Positions 6,483 through 14,588 of a stretch of DNA of 64,000 bases are shown here, one piece after another. Where the stretch lies: NCBI RefSeq assembly GCF_001420995.1, contig NZ_CP012184.1, forward strand, positions 5,626,501 to 5,690,500, in the 5' to 3' direction. Position numbers and translations under genes: made by a program. The notes beneath the pieces were generated by a model that saw only the letters and a list, made by a program, of their open reading frames with translations, had not been told where the DNA came from and made no database searches. The DNA comes from Pseudonocardia sp. EC080619-01. Lineage in GTDB: Bacteria; Actinomycetota; Actinomycetes; Mycobacteriales; Pseudonocardiaceae. Every line of letters begins with the position of its first letter. The stretch's first letter is position 1.

Positions 6483-9238
6483 TGCCCCGGCCGGTGCTGG
6501 TCGACCGCGACGACGACCTCGGTGCCGTCGACGCGGCGGTCGACCGCGCCGTCGGCGGGTCGGGGAGCCTGCTCGTGTTCACCGGCCCGCTCGGCATCGG
6601 GCGCACCGCCCTGCTCGACGAGTGCGCGCGCCGCGGCACCGCCCGCGGGGTGCGGGTGCTGCGTGCCCGCGGCACCGACGACGAGCGCGGCGTCCCCCTG
6701 AGCACCGCCCGGCGCCTGCTCGCGGTCGCCCCCACCGACCTGCCCGGACGCGCCGCCCACGGGGACTTCGAGGCCCTGCACGCCGAGCTGGCCGCGCACG
6801 CGGCCGACGGGCCGGTGCTGCTGCTCGTCGACGACGCGTCCCGCTGCGACGCGGACTCGCTGCGCTGGTTCGCCTTCCTCGGCCACCGCCTGGCCGGGCT
6901 GCGGGTGACGATCGTGCTCACGGCGCTGGACGGCGACGGCGGCCACGACGGCGGCGCCGGACCGGTCCCGGCGGACCTGGTGGGGCAGGCCGGCGCCGTG
7001 CGTCCACTGCGCCCGCTCTCGGACGGCGCGGTCGCCGTCGCCGCCCGGGCCGGGCTCGGCCGCGACGCGACGCCGGTCGTCGTCGCCGCGCTGGCCGAGG
7101 CGACGGGCGGGAACCCGCTGTTCCTCGCCGCCGTGGTCGAGGAGGTCGCGGCCGGCCCGCACGGCTGCCAGGAGACGCTGGCGCACCGGGTGCGCGAGTG
7201 CGCCCCGGCGCGGTTGCGGGACCGGCTCGCCCGCGCCGTGCGGCGGATGCCCGAACCGGAGCGCCGGTACCTGACCGCGGTCGCCGCGGCGGGTGACGTC
7301 ACCGACGACACGATGCTCGGCCGGCTCGCCGGGCTGGACGCCACCGACACCGCCGCCGCCGGGTCCGTCGCCCGGCGGATGGGGCTCACCGGGCCCGCGG
7401 AGCACCGGCTGCGGCACCGCGTCGTCGGCCACGCCCTGGACGTCGTCCAGTCCTCGGGCCAGCGCCGCGACACCCACCTCCGGGCGGCGGAGCTGCTGCG
7501 TGACTTCGGCGGGTCCTCCGACCGGGTCGCCCTGCACCTGCTCGCGGTCGGCGGACCGGCGCCGGGCTGGGCGATCGACGCGCTGCGCGAGGCCGCGGGG
7601 CCCGCCGCCGGCCGCGGCGAGCCGTGGACCGCGATCCGCTACCTGCGGCACGCGCTGCTCGCCGAGCCGGGCGAGGCCGAGCGGGCCCGCGTGCTCGTCG
7701 ACCTGGCCGGTCTGGAGCGGTGTCTGGACGCCGGGCTCGCCCTGCGCCGGGTCGTCCAGGCGGTGCCGTTGCTCGGGCCGGTACGTGACCGGGCCGAGGC
7801 GCTGTGCCGGGTCACGCCGCTCGCGCTGGAGGGCGCGGCGCCCCCGGTGATCGCGATGCTCCGGGGGGTGGCCGGGGAGCTGGGACGCGCCGTCGCCGGG
7901 GACACCGGGGACGCCGCAGGCCGCGAGCTCGCGCTGCGGCTGGAGGCCCGGCTGCACTACGTCGACAAGCACACCCGCGCCGGGCTGTCCGCCGCGGCCG
8001 CCCGCCTCGACGAGCTCGAACGGCGTCCCGGTGGGCTACCCCTGGACACCCCGGGCGAGCGTGAGCTCGCCTGCGTCCTGGTCCACTCCGCCGCCGTCGG
8101 CGGTCACCGCCCGGCGGCCCGGGTGGCGGCGGTGTGCCGGGCCGTCCTGGCCCGCGAGCCGGCGTCGTCGGAGCACGTGCACAGCACCGTCGGGATGCTG
8201 GTGACCTGCCTGTGCATGGCGGACGCGGTCGAGGACCTCCCGGCCTGGCTGTCGGTCGCGGCCGGGCACGCGCGGACCGAGCGGGCCGGCGTCGCCGAGG
8301 CCGTGATCCGCGCCGAGCTCGCCGCGGTGCTCCTGTGCTCCGGGCGCCCCGCGGAGGCCGAGGAGGAGGTGCGGCGCTCGGTCGACCTCGTCGACGACCT
8401 GGCCGACGACTCCCTGCTGCCCGGCATGGTGCTCGCGCCGGTCCTGACCGCGGTGCACCACCCCTCCGGCGCCGAGCGGGTCCTGGCCCGGTACGGCGCC
8501 GCCCCGTCGGTCCCGCCGGGCTTCGGCGCCTGCCTGCAGATGCTGCGGGCCCGCGCCGCGGTCGAGGCCGGCGACGCGGACACCGCTCTGGAGTACTGCC
8601 TCGACGCCGGACGCCGGTTCGAGCGGGCCGGCTGGACCGCGACGCCGGTGCCGTGGCGCCCGTGGGCGGTGGAGATCCTCGGCGGGCGTGGCCGGTGGCC
8701 GGAGGCCAGGGCGCTCGCCGAGCAGGAGGTGGCCCGCGCCCGGCGCTGGGGGGCACCGACGCAGCTGGGCCGGGCCCTGCGGATGCTCGGGGAGCTGTCC
8801 GCTCCCGCCCGTGCCGGCGAGCTCCTCACCGAGGCGGTCACGGTCCTGGACACCGCCGGTGACCGCACCGAGTCCGACCGGGCGGTCCGGGCGGTGGCCG
8901 CGCACCGGGACCGGGCCGCCGATCCCGGCACCGGGCCGCTCCCGCGGACGCCCCGCGCCCCGGCGGAACCGCCGCGCGGCGACGCCCCGGCCGGAGCACC
9001 GGCGCCGGCGGGCCGCCCCGGCGGCGATGCCCCGCCCGCTCCCGCCCTGACCCGGTCCGAACGGCGGGTCGCGACCCGCGCCGCGCAGGGCCGCACCAAC
9101 CAGGAGATCGCCGGCGACCTCGCGGTCAGCGTCCGCGCCGTCGAGAAGCACCTGACCGGCGTCTACCGCAAGCTGGGGGTGTCCGGCCGGGCCGCGCTCC
9201 GCCGGGTCTGGGAGGGCGGGTCCGATCGCATCGCCTGA
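6482..9238 (+). CDS. LAL-family LuxR transcriptional regulator (LAL2)
   Basis: 918-aa paralogue of LAL1. A nucleotide-binding motif GPLGIGRT lies at about residues 35-42 and a Walker B-like VLLLVDDASRCD near 117. A long helical-repeat middle follows, then a C-terminal LuxR HTH (LTRSERRVATRAAQGRTNQEIAG to YRKLGVSGR). As in LAL1, the P-loop lysine is replaced by arginine. The start overlaps the upstream leader ORF stop. LAL3 follows 76 bp downstream on the same strand. Probable role: pathway-specific activator of the neighbouring biosynthetic genes, from family and context. Confidence 0.9.
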   Translation: MPRPVLVDRDDDLGAVDAAVDRAVGGSGSLLVFTGPLGIGRTALLDECARRGTARGVRVLRARGTDDERGVPLSTARRLLAVAPTDLPGRAAHGDFEALHAELAAHAADGPVLLLVDDASRCDADSLRWFAFLGHRLAGLRVTIVLTALDGDGGHDGGAGPVPADLVGQAGAVRPLRPLSDGAVAVAARAGLGRDATPVVVAALAEATGGNPLFLAAVVEEVAAGPHGCQETLAHRVRECAPARLRDRLARAVRRMPEPERRYLTAVAAAGDVTDDTMLGRLAGLDATDTAAAGSVARRMGLTGPAEHRLRHRVVGHALDVVQSSGQRRDTHLRAAELLRDFGGSSDRVALHLLAVGGPAPGWAIDALREAAGPAAGRGEPWTAIRYLRHALLAEPGEAERARVLVDLAGLERCLDAGLALRRVVQAVPLLGPVRDRAEALCRVTPLALEGAAPPVIAMLRGVAGELGRAVAGDTGDAAGRELALRLEARLHYVDKHTRAGLSAAAARLDELERRPGGLPLDTPGERELACVLVHSAAVGGHRPAARVAAVCRAVLAREPASSEHVHSTVGMLVTCLCMADAVEDLPAWLSVAAGHARTERAGVAEAVIRAELAAVLLCSGRPAEAEEEVRRSVDLVDDLADDSLLPGMVLAPVLTAVHHPSGAERVLARYGAAPSVPPGFGACLQMLRARAAVEAGDADTALEYCLDAGRRFERAGWTATPVPWRPWAVEILGGRGRWPEARALAEQEVARARRWGAPTQLGRALRMLGELSAPARAGELLTEAVTVLDTAGDRTESDRAVRAVAAHRDRAADPGTGPLPRTPRAPAEPPRGDAPAGAPAPAGRPGGDAPPAPALTRSERRVATRAAQGRTNQEIAGDLAVSVRAVEKHLTGVYRKLGVSGRAALRRVWEGGSDRIA

Positions 9239-9314
9239 CCCCGCCGACACCGTCCCGGCCGCGCCGCCGTCCGTCCGCAGCGCGGTCGCGACGCTGCGCG
9301 ACGAGCCGTCCGGC

Positions 9315-11291
9315 GTGGTCGCCCTGGCCCGGGCCGCCGCGGTACTCGGCCCGGACACGACCGCCCCCACCCGCGCCCGGGTGGCCGGGCTCGACGACGC
9401 CGAGTCCAGCCGCGCCGCCGAACGGCTCGCGGAGCTGGGCGTGCTCGACGGGACCCGGTTCCGGCACGAGCGGGTGCGCGACGCGGTCCTCGCGGACGCC
9501 GGCGACGACCGGCTCCGGCAGGTGCACGCCCGCGCCGCCCGGGTGCTCGACTCCGAGGGCGCCCCGCTGGAGCGGGTGGCGGAGCACCACCTCGCGGCCG
9601 GTCCGCCGCAGGACGGCGGTGTGGTCGAGCTGCTGCACGTCGCCGCGTCGCGGGCCGAGCAGCGCGGCGACCGCGCACACGCGACCGCCCTGCTGGAGCA
9701 CGCCCTCACCGGCCCGGTGACCGGACGCCGGCGTGCCGCCCTGCTGGTGGACCTGGGCGTCAGCCGGCGGGTCGTCGCGCCGGCGACGGCGCACGGCCAC
9801 CTCGTCGACGCACTGGCCCTGCTGCCCTCCGCGCGGGAACGGGCCGAGGTGCTCGCGCACACCGTGCCCCTGCTGTCCGGGACCGATGCCGCGGGCCTGC
9901 TCCGGACGCTCGACGACGGCCTGCGGGACCTCGCCGCAGGGACCGTCGGCGCCGGGACGCCGGAGGACCGCGAGCTGCGGCGGCGCCTGGAGGCGCTGCG
10001 GCTCTACGCGGCCTCCGAGGACACCGCGCACGTCGGCCGGGTCTGGGACTGGGTGGCGCGGACCGATCCCGGCGCGCTGGGCGCCGGGACCGGCGCCGAC
10101 GCGCTGCGCGGCGCGCACCTGTTCTTCTCCGCGCTGGGCCTGCACGACGACGCCGCGACGGTCGCCGCCCGGACCGTGGAGGTGCTGCGCGGCGACCTCG
10201 ACGACAGCGCGTACTTCCAGCCGATCCGGATGGGGGCGCTCGGCCTGCTGTCCTGGACCGAGGCCGACGCCGACCTCGACGCCGTCCACCGTCGTGCCCT
10301 CGACGCGGCGCACCGCCGGAACCGCCCCGACGTCGAGGCGTTCCTGCGCGGGGTCCGCTCGCTGCTGCGCCTGCGGTGCGGCCGGGTCCCCGAGGCGCTC
10401 GCCGACGCCCGCGCCTCGCTCGACGTCCTCACCGGGGAGGTCAGTGGTGAGGCGCGGTTGATGGTCCTCTACTCGGCGGCGCTCGCGCTGGTCGAGCTCG
10501 GCGAACCGGAGGAGGCCGGGCGGCTGCTCAGCTCGGGCGTCCCCGACGGCACGTCCGACCGGACCTGGCGGTGGAGCTGCCTGCTCGACGCCCGTGCCGC
10601 CGTCCTGGCGGCGACCGGGCGGACCCGGGAGGCGCTCGCGCTGTCGCTGGAGTCCGGGCGCCGCCTGACGGCCGTCGGGATCGTCAACCCGGCCGCGCTC
10701 GACTGGCGGCGGCGGGCCGCCGAGCTGCACCACGACCTCGGTGAGCACGAGGCGGCGCTGGCCGTGGCCGGGGAGCACCTCGCGCTCTGCCGGCGCTGGG
10801 GCACCAGCGGGCACGTCGGCGGGGCGCTGCGGGTGCTCGGGGTCGTGCAGGGCGGGGAGCGCGGGCTCGCGACGCTGCGCGTGGCCCGCGCCGAGCTGGC
10901 CGCGTCGCCGCGGGTGCTCGACCGGGCGCGGTGCACCGTCGACCTGGGCGCTCTGGTGCGGGAGCACGGCGGCGTGGGGGAGGCGCGGGCCCTGCTGCGG
11001 CACGGGCTGGACCTGGCCGACGAGTGCGGGGCGCCGGTGCTCGCCGGCCGTGCCTGCGCGGAGCTGGCCGCCGCCGGTGGCCGGATGCGCCGTTCCGGGC
11101 CGTCCCCGCTGACACCGGCCGAGGTCGACGTCGCCCGGCTCGCCGCCGGGGGAGCGACCAACCGGGACATCGCCGGGACGCTCGGCGTCACGCAGCGCGC
11201 GGTCGAGGGTCACCTCACCCGGTGCTACCGGAAGCTGGGCATCGGTGGCCGGGCGGAGCTGCCGTCGTCGCCGGCCGACGGGGTCTCCTGA
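9315..11291 (+). CDS. LuxR regulator of LAL type lacking the ATPase domain (LAL3)
   Basis: 658 aa, about 270 residues shorter than its two neighbours. It aligns with the middle and C-terminus of LAL1/LAL2 and ends in a LuxR HTH (LTPAEVDVARLAAGGATNRDIAG to YRKLGIGGR), but the N-terminal nucleotide-binding domain is missing. The reading frame is open back to 9156, and from 9240 on it still reads like LAL sequence (PPSVRSAVATLRDEPSG), yet GTG at 9315 is the first conventional start; CTG at 9294 is an alternative. The last 67 bp overlap the 3' end of pabAB on the other strand. It may be a naturally truncated regulator or one with a non-canonical start. Confidence 0.82.
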   Translation: MVALARAAAVLGPDTTAPTRARVAGLDDAESSRAAERLAELGVLDGTRFRHERVRDAVLADAGDDRLRQVHARAARVLDSEGAPLERVAEHHLAAGPPQDGGVVELLHVAASRAEQRGDRAHATALLEHALTGPVTGRRRAALLVDLGVSRRVVAPATAHGHLVDALALLPSARERAEVLAHTVPLLSGTDAAGLLRTLDDGLRDLAAGTVGAGTPEDRELRRRLEALRLYAASEDTAHVGRVWDWVARTDPGALGAGTGADALRGAHLFFSALGLHDDAATVAARTVEVLRGDLDDSAYFQPIRMGALGLLSWTEADADLDAVHRRALDAAHRRNRPDVEAFLRGVRSLLRLRCGRVPEALADARASLDVLTGEVSGEARLMVLYSAALALVELGEPEEAGRLLSSGVPDGTSDRTWRWSCLLDARAAVLAATGRTREALALSLESGRRLTAVGIVNPAALDWRRRAAELHHDLGEHEAALAVAGEHLALCRRWGTSGHVGGALRVLGVVQGGERGLATLRVARAELAASPRVLDRARCTVDLGALVREHGGVGEARALLRHGLDLADECGAPVLAGRACAELAAAGGRMRRSGPSPLTPAEVDVARLAAGGATNRDIAGTLGVTQRAVEGHLTRCYRKLGIGGRAELPSSPADGVS

Positions 11292-13552
11292 CGGTCCGGC
11301 GCGTCCGGCGGGCCGGCCCCGGGGGCGCGGCCGGGGAACTCCGCCCCGAGCAGCGCCAGTACGGGGGTCGCCTTGACCGCGGTCTCCTCGAACTCCGCCG
11401 CCGGGTCGGACAGCGCGATCACCGCGCCGCCGACGCCGTAGCGGAGCCGGTCCCCGCTCAGGACGGCCGTCCGGATCACGATGCTCAGGTCCACCGTGCC
11501 CGTCACCGACAGGTAGCCGACGGCACCCGAGTAGACCCCGCGCGGGCCGGCCTCCAGCCGGTCGAGGATCCGCATCGTGCGGACCTTCGGGGCACCCGTC
11601 ATGGACCCGCCGGGGAACGCGGCGCGCACCGCGGCGACCGGGCTCGTCCCGGGCCGCAGCCGGGCCCGCACCGTGCTCACCAGCTGGTGGACGGTCGGGT
11701 AGGACTCGACGTCGAACACCGGGCCGGCGACGACCGAGCCGACCTCCGCGCAGCGGCCCAGGTCGTGCCGCACCAGGTCGACGATCATCAGGTTCTCGGC
11801 CCGGTCCTTCTCCGACGTCGCGAGCTCGGCGCGCAGCCGCGCGTCCTGCGCGGGTGATGCGCCACGCGGCCGGGTCCCCTTGATCGGCTTCGACTCCACG
11901 ACGCCGTCCCGGCCGATCCGCAGGAACCGCTCCGGGGAGCTGCTCAGCACGGCGGTGCGCCCGAAGTGCAGGAACGACGCGAACGGTGCCCGGTTCGCCC
12001 GGCGCAGCCGCCGGTACGCGGACCAGGGGTCCAGCCGCACCCCGGCCTCGACCATGTTGGTCAGGCAGATCTCGTAGGTCTCCCCGTCGAGGATCTCGTC
12101 CTGGCAGGCGCGGACCAGGTCGAGGTAGGTCCCGCGGTCGTGCCGCAGCCGGACGGGGGCGGGGTCCGCCACGACGTCCGGGACGGGATCCGGCTCGCGT
12201 CCGGCCGCGCCCGCGAGGGTCGCCGCGGCGGCGCCGAGCCATTGCCGGGCGGCGGTGTCGTCGCCGCACTCGGCCAGCGCCAGCAGGTACCCGGAGCCGT
12301 CCTCGTGGTCGAGGACGAGGGCGCGGTCGCAGAACACCATCGACGCGTCCGGGTCGGGCGAGCGGTGCACGGCCTCGCCGCCGCACTCGGCCTTCAGCTC
12401 GTAGCCGAGGTAGCCGACCCAGCCGGGGGCGAAGTCGAACGGCAGCTCGGGGACCTCCGCCCGGATCCCGGCGAGGTCGCGCTCCAGCCAGTCCAGGAAC
12501 GGCGACGGGACGACCTCGCGGCCGCTGCGTGTGGTCACCGTGACCGTCCCCGCGTGCACGTCGGCCTCGGCGGTGCGGCCCAGCGGGCCCGACGCGTCAC
12601 CCATCGCGGACAGCCGGCCGAGCGGTCCGCCGGATCTGCTGCTGTCCAGCCAGAACGGGTGGTGCCCGGTGCGGAACAGCCGGTCGAACGCGACCTCGCC
12701 GTCGATCCCGGACGGCACCCGCTCCACGAGGACGCGGAGGCGGCGCGACGGGTCCGGGCCGCCCCGGTCGCCGCGATCGGGCCGACGGTGCCCCGGGGAA
12801 CCCGGCCCGGCGGGGGCCGCGCCCGGTCCGGGGCCGCCCGCTCCGCCCGGACCGTGGGACCCGGCCGCGGACCCCGTCCGGCCCGTGGCCGCACGATCCG
12901 GCGCCGGTGTGCGCCGTGGCCGGTCCGCGCGGTCCGCCCACCGCAGGGTCAGGTCACGGAAGTTCCGCAGCAGCGCCGTCCCGTCGAGGGTGCCGATCGA
13001 CTCCGGGTGGAACTGCACCCCCCACAGCGGCAGCGTGCGGTGCCGCAGCGCCATCAGCACCCCGTCCGGCGTGCACGCCGTCGCCGCGAGCCCGGCGGGC
13101 AGATCCGTGACCGCCAGCGAGTGGTAGCGGACCACCTCGATCGGCGACGGCAGGCCGGCGAACAGCCCGGTCCCGTCGTGGTGGACGGGGGAGCTGCGGC
13201 CGTGCCGGGGCTCCGGCGCCCGCCCGACCCGCGCCCCGTGGGTGAGCGCGATCGTCTGGTGCCCCAGGCAGACCCCGAGCACCGGGACCCGGTCCTGGGC
13301 GGTGAGCCCGGCGCAGATCCCGACGTCCGCCGGCCGGTGCGGGGTGCCCGGTCCGGGGGAGAGGACGACCTGGTCGAACCCGTCGAGCAGTGCGGGCCGC
13401 CACGCCGGGTCGTCGTTGCGGACCACCTCGGGCTCGCACCCGTTCACCCGGCTCAGCTGGTGGAACAGGTTGTAGGTGAACGAGTCGTGGTTGTCGACCA
13501 GGAGCGTGCGGATCCCCGCCCCGGGCGACGACGTGTCCCGCGCGGTGCTCAC
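11225..13552 (-). CDS. pabAB: Fused aminodeoxychorismate synthase, components I and II
   Basis: 775-aa fusion that makes 4-amino-4-deoxychorismate from chorismate and glutamine. Residues 13-205 are the class I glutamine amidotransferase (SPGPGTP; Cys95 in GVCLGHQ; His/Glu in QFHPES near 190). A Gly/Pro/Arg-rich linker of about 65 residues leads to the chorismate-binding domain. The motif PIKGTRPRG at about residue 556 carries the lysine typical of PabB; anthranilate synthase has PIAGTR. The GTG start has GAGGAG 5 nt upstream. It is divergent from pabC. Such fusions occur in candicidin-type polyene clusters and in chloramphenicol or PABA-derived pathways; here the regulators favour a polyene. 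The C-terminal 35 residues are a tail overlapping LAL3. Confidence 0.93.
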   Translation of the reverse strand: MSTARDTSSPGAGIRTLLVDNHDSFTYNLFHQLSRVNGCEPEVVRNDDPAWRPALLDGFDQVVLSPGPGTPHRPADVGICAGLTAQDRVPVLGVCLGHQTIALTHGARVGRAPEPRHGRSSPVHHDGTGLFAGLPSPIEVVRYHSLAVTDLPAGLAATACTPDGVLMALRHRTLPLWGVQFHPESIGTLDGTALLRNFRDLTLRWADRADRPRRTPAPDRAATGRTGSAAGSHGPGGAGGPGPGAAPAGPGSPGHRRPDRGDRGGPDPSRRLRVLVERVPSGIDGEVAFDRLFRTGHHPFWLDSSRSGGPLGRLSAMGDASGPLGRTAEADVHAGTVTVTTRSGREVVPSPFLDWLERDLAGIRAEVPELPFDFAPGWVGYLGYELKAECGGEAVHRSPDPDASMVFCDRALVLDHEDGSGYLLALAECGDDTAARQWLGAAAATLAGAAGREPDPVPDVVADPAPVRLRHDRGTYLDLVRACQDEILDGETYEICLTNMVEAGVRLDPWSAYRRLRRANRAPFASFLHFGRTAVLSSSPERFLRIGRDGVVESKPIKGTRPRGASPAQDARLRAELATSEKDRAENLMIVDLVRHDLGRCAEVGSVVAGPVFDVESYPTVHQLVSTVRARLRPGTSPVAAVRAAFPGGSMTGAPKVRTMRILDRLEAGPRGVYSGAVGYLSVTGTVDLSIVIRTAVLSGDRLRYGVGGAVIALSDPAAEFEETAVKATPVLALLGAEFPGRAPGAGPPDAPDRQETPSAGDDGSSARPPMPSFR

Positions 13553-13692
13553 CGGCGCTCCTCTCGATGCGTGCCGGCCGGATCGGCCCGGCGGGTACGG
13601 GTCGGTGACGAGTGTGGACGCCGGCCCGCGGACGTCGTCGGTCAGGGCCGGTGCGGTCCGTCACCCCGGACGGGTGTGACACCGTCCCCGCC

Positions 13693-14511
13693 ATGGCCGC
13701 ACCCTCCGCGGGACACACCCCCGGCACCGACGACGACCGGGTGCTCCGCGCACTGGCGACCACCGGCTACGGGCACTTCACGACGATGCTCGTCACCGAC
13801 GGCCGGGTCCGCGGCCTCGACCTGCACCTCGACCGGCTGGCCCGGGACTCCCGCGCGTTGTTCGGGACCGTCCCGGACCGCGACGCCGTGTGCGGGCGGA
13901 TCCGGGCGGTGGCGCCGGGCGACGGCGCCGTCGTCGTCCGGGTGTCGGTCGCCGATCCCGCGCTCGGGCTCGCCACGATCGGTGCGCCTGCCGACCCGCG
14001 GATCGCCGTGACCGCCCGGCCCGCACCGCAGGCTGCGCCGCCCCCGCTGCGCGTGCGGACGGTCGGGCACCAGCGGTACCTGCCCGAGGTCAAGAGCGTC
14101 GGCCTGTTCCCCACGATGCACCTGCGCCGTCTCGCGAGCCGCGACGGGTTCGACGACGTCCTGCTCACCGACGGGCGCGGCACGGTGCTGGAGGGCAGCA
14201 CCTGGAACGTCGGGTTCGTGGCGGGGAACCGGGTGGTCTGGGCCGCTGGCCCGGTGCTCGCCGGTGTCACCCGCACCCTGCTGCGGGACGCGCTGCGGGA
14301 ACCCCCGGCGGAGCTCCCCGGCGTCGACGACCGGGAGGAGACCGTCCGCACGGCGGACCTGCCCCGGTTCGAGGCCGCCTTCGCCACGAACGCGACCGGG
14401 ATCCGCCCGATCGCCGCGATCGACGACACCCCCTTCCCCGGGACCCACCCCGTCCTGACCGCCCTGACCCACCTGTACACCGCCCTCCCCACCACCCCGA
14501 TCCCCGCCTGA
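13693..14511 (+). CDS. pabC: Aminodeoxychorismate lyase (class IV PLP enzyme)
   Basis: 272-aa fold-type IV PLP enzyme that releases pyruvate from aminodeoxychorismate to give p-aminobenzoate. The likely PLP lysine is in PEVKSVGLF (about residue 137) and the LEGSTWNVGFV motif near residue 170 binds cofactor phosphate. D-amino-acid and branched-chain aminotransferases share the fold, but adjacency to pabAB decides the call. ATG at 13693 begins the conserved region; an upstream GTG in the promoter gap is open but unlikely. The TGA stop is the first three bases of a 62-bp palindromic repeat. Confidence 0.88.
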   Translation: MAAPSAGHTPGTDDDRVLRALATTGYGHFTTMLVTDGRVRGLDLHLDRLARDSRALFGTVPDRDAVCGRIRAVAPGDGAVVVRVSVADPALGLATIGAPADPRIAVTARPAPQAAPPPLRVRTVGHQRYLPEVKSVGLFPTMHLRRLASRDGFDDVLLTDGRGTVLEGSTWNVGFVAGNRVVWAAGPVLAGVTRTLLRDALREPPAELPGVDDREETVRTADLPRFEAAFATNATGIRPIAAIDDTPFPGTHPVLTALTHLYTALPTTPIPA

Positions 14512-14570
14512 TCACGGATCGGGCAGCGAGGCGGCCGGATCCGGCCGGGTTCCTTCCCGATCCGTGATCA
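14509..14570. repeat. 62-bp palindromic repeat, copy 1
   Basis: Begins TGATCACGGATCGGG and ends CCCGATCCGTGATCA around a GCGGCCGGATCCGGCCG core, so it can fold into one long hairpin. Three further copies of exactly 62 bp occur at 38151, 39145 and 40720. The left TGA is the stop codon of pabC. It carries five GATC sites. Confidence 0.9.
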
Positions 14571-14588
14571 CCGGGTAGGTTCCCGGGC

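Noticed and set aside
11225..13552. Anthranilate synthase (TrpE-TrpG fusion) as identity of the chorismate enzyme
   Set aside because: The PIKGT motif with Lys is the PabB type, and a PabC-like lyase gene is adjacent.
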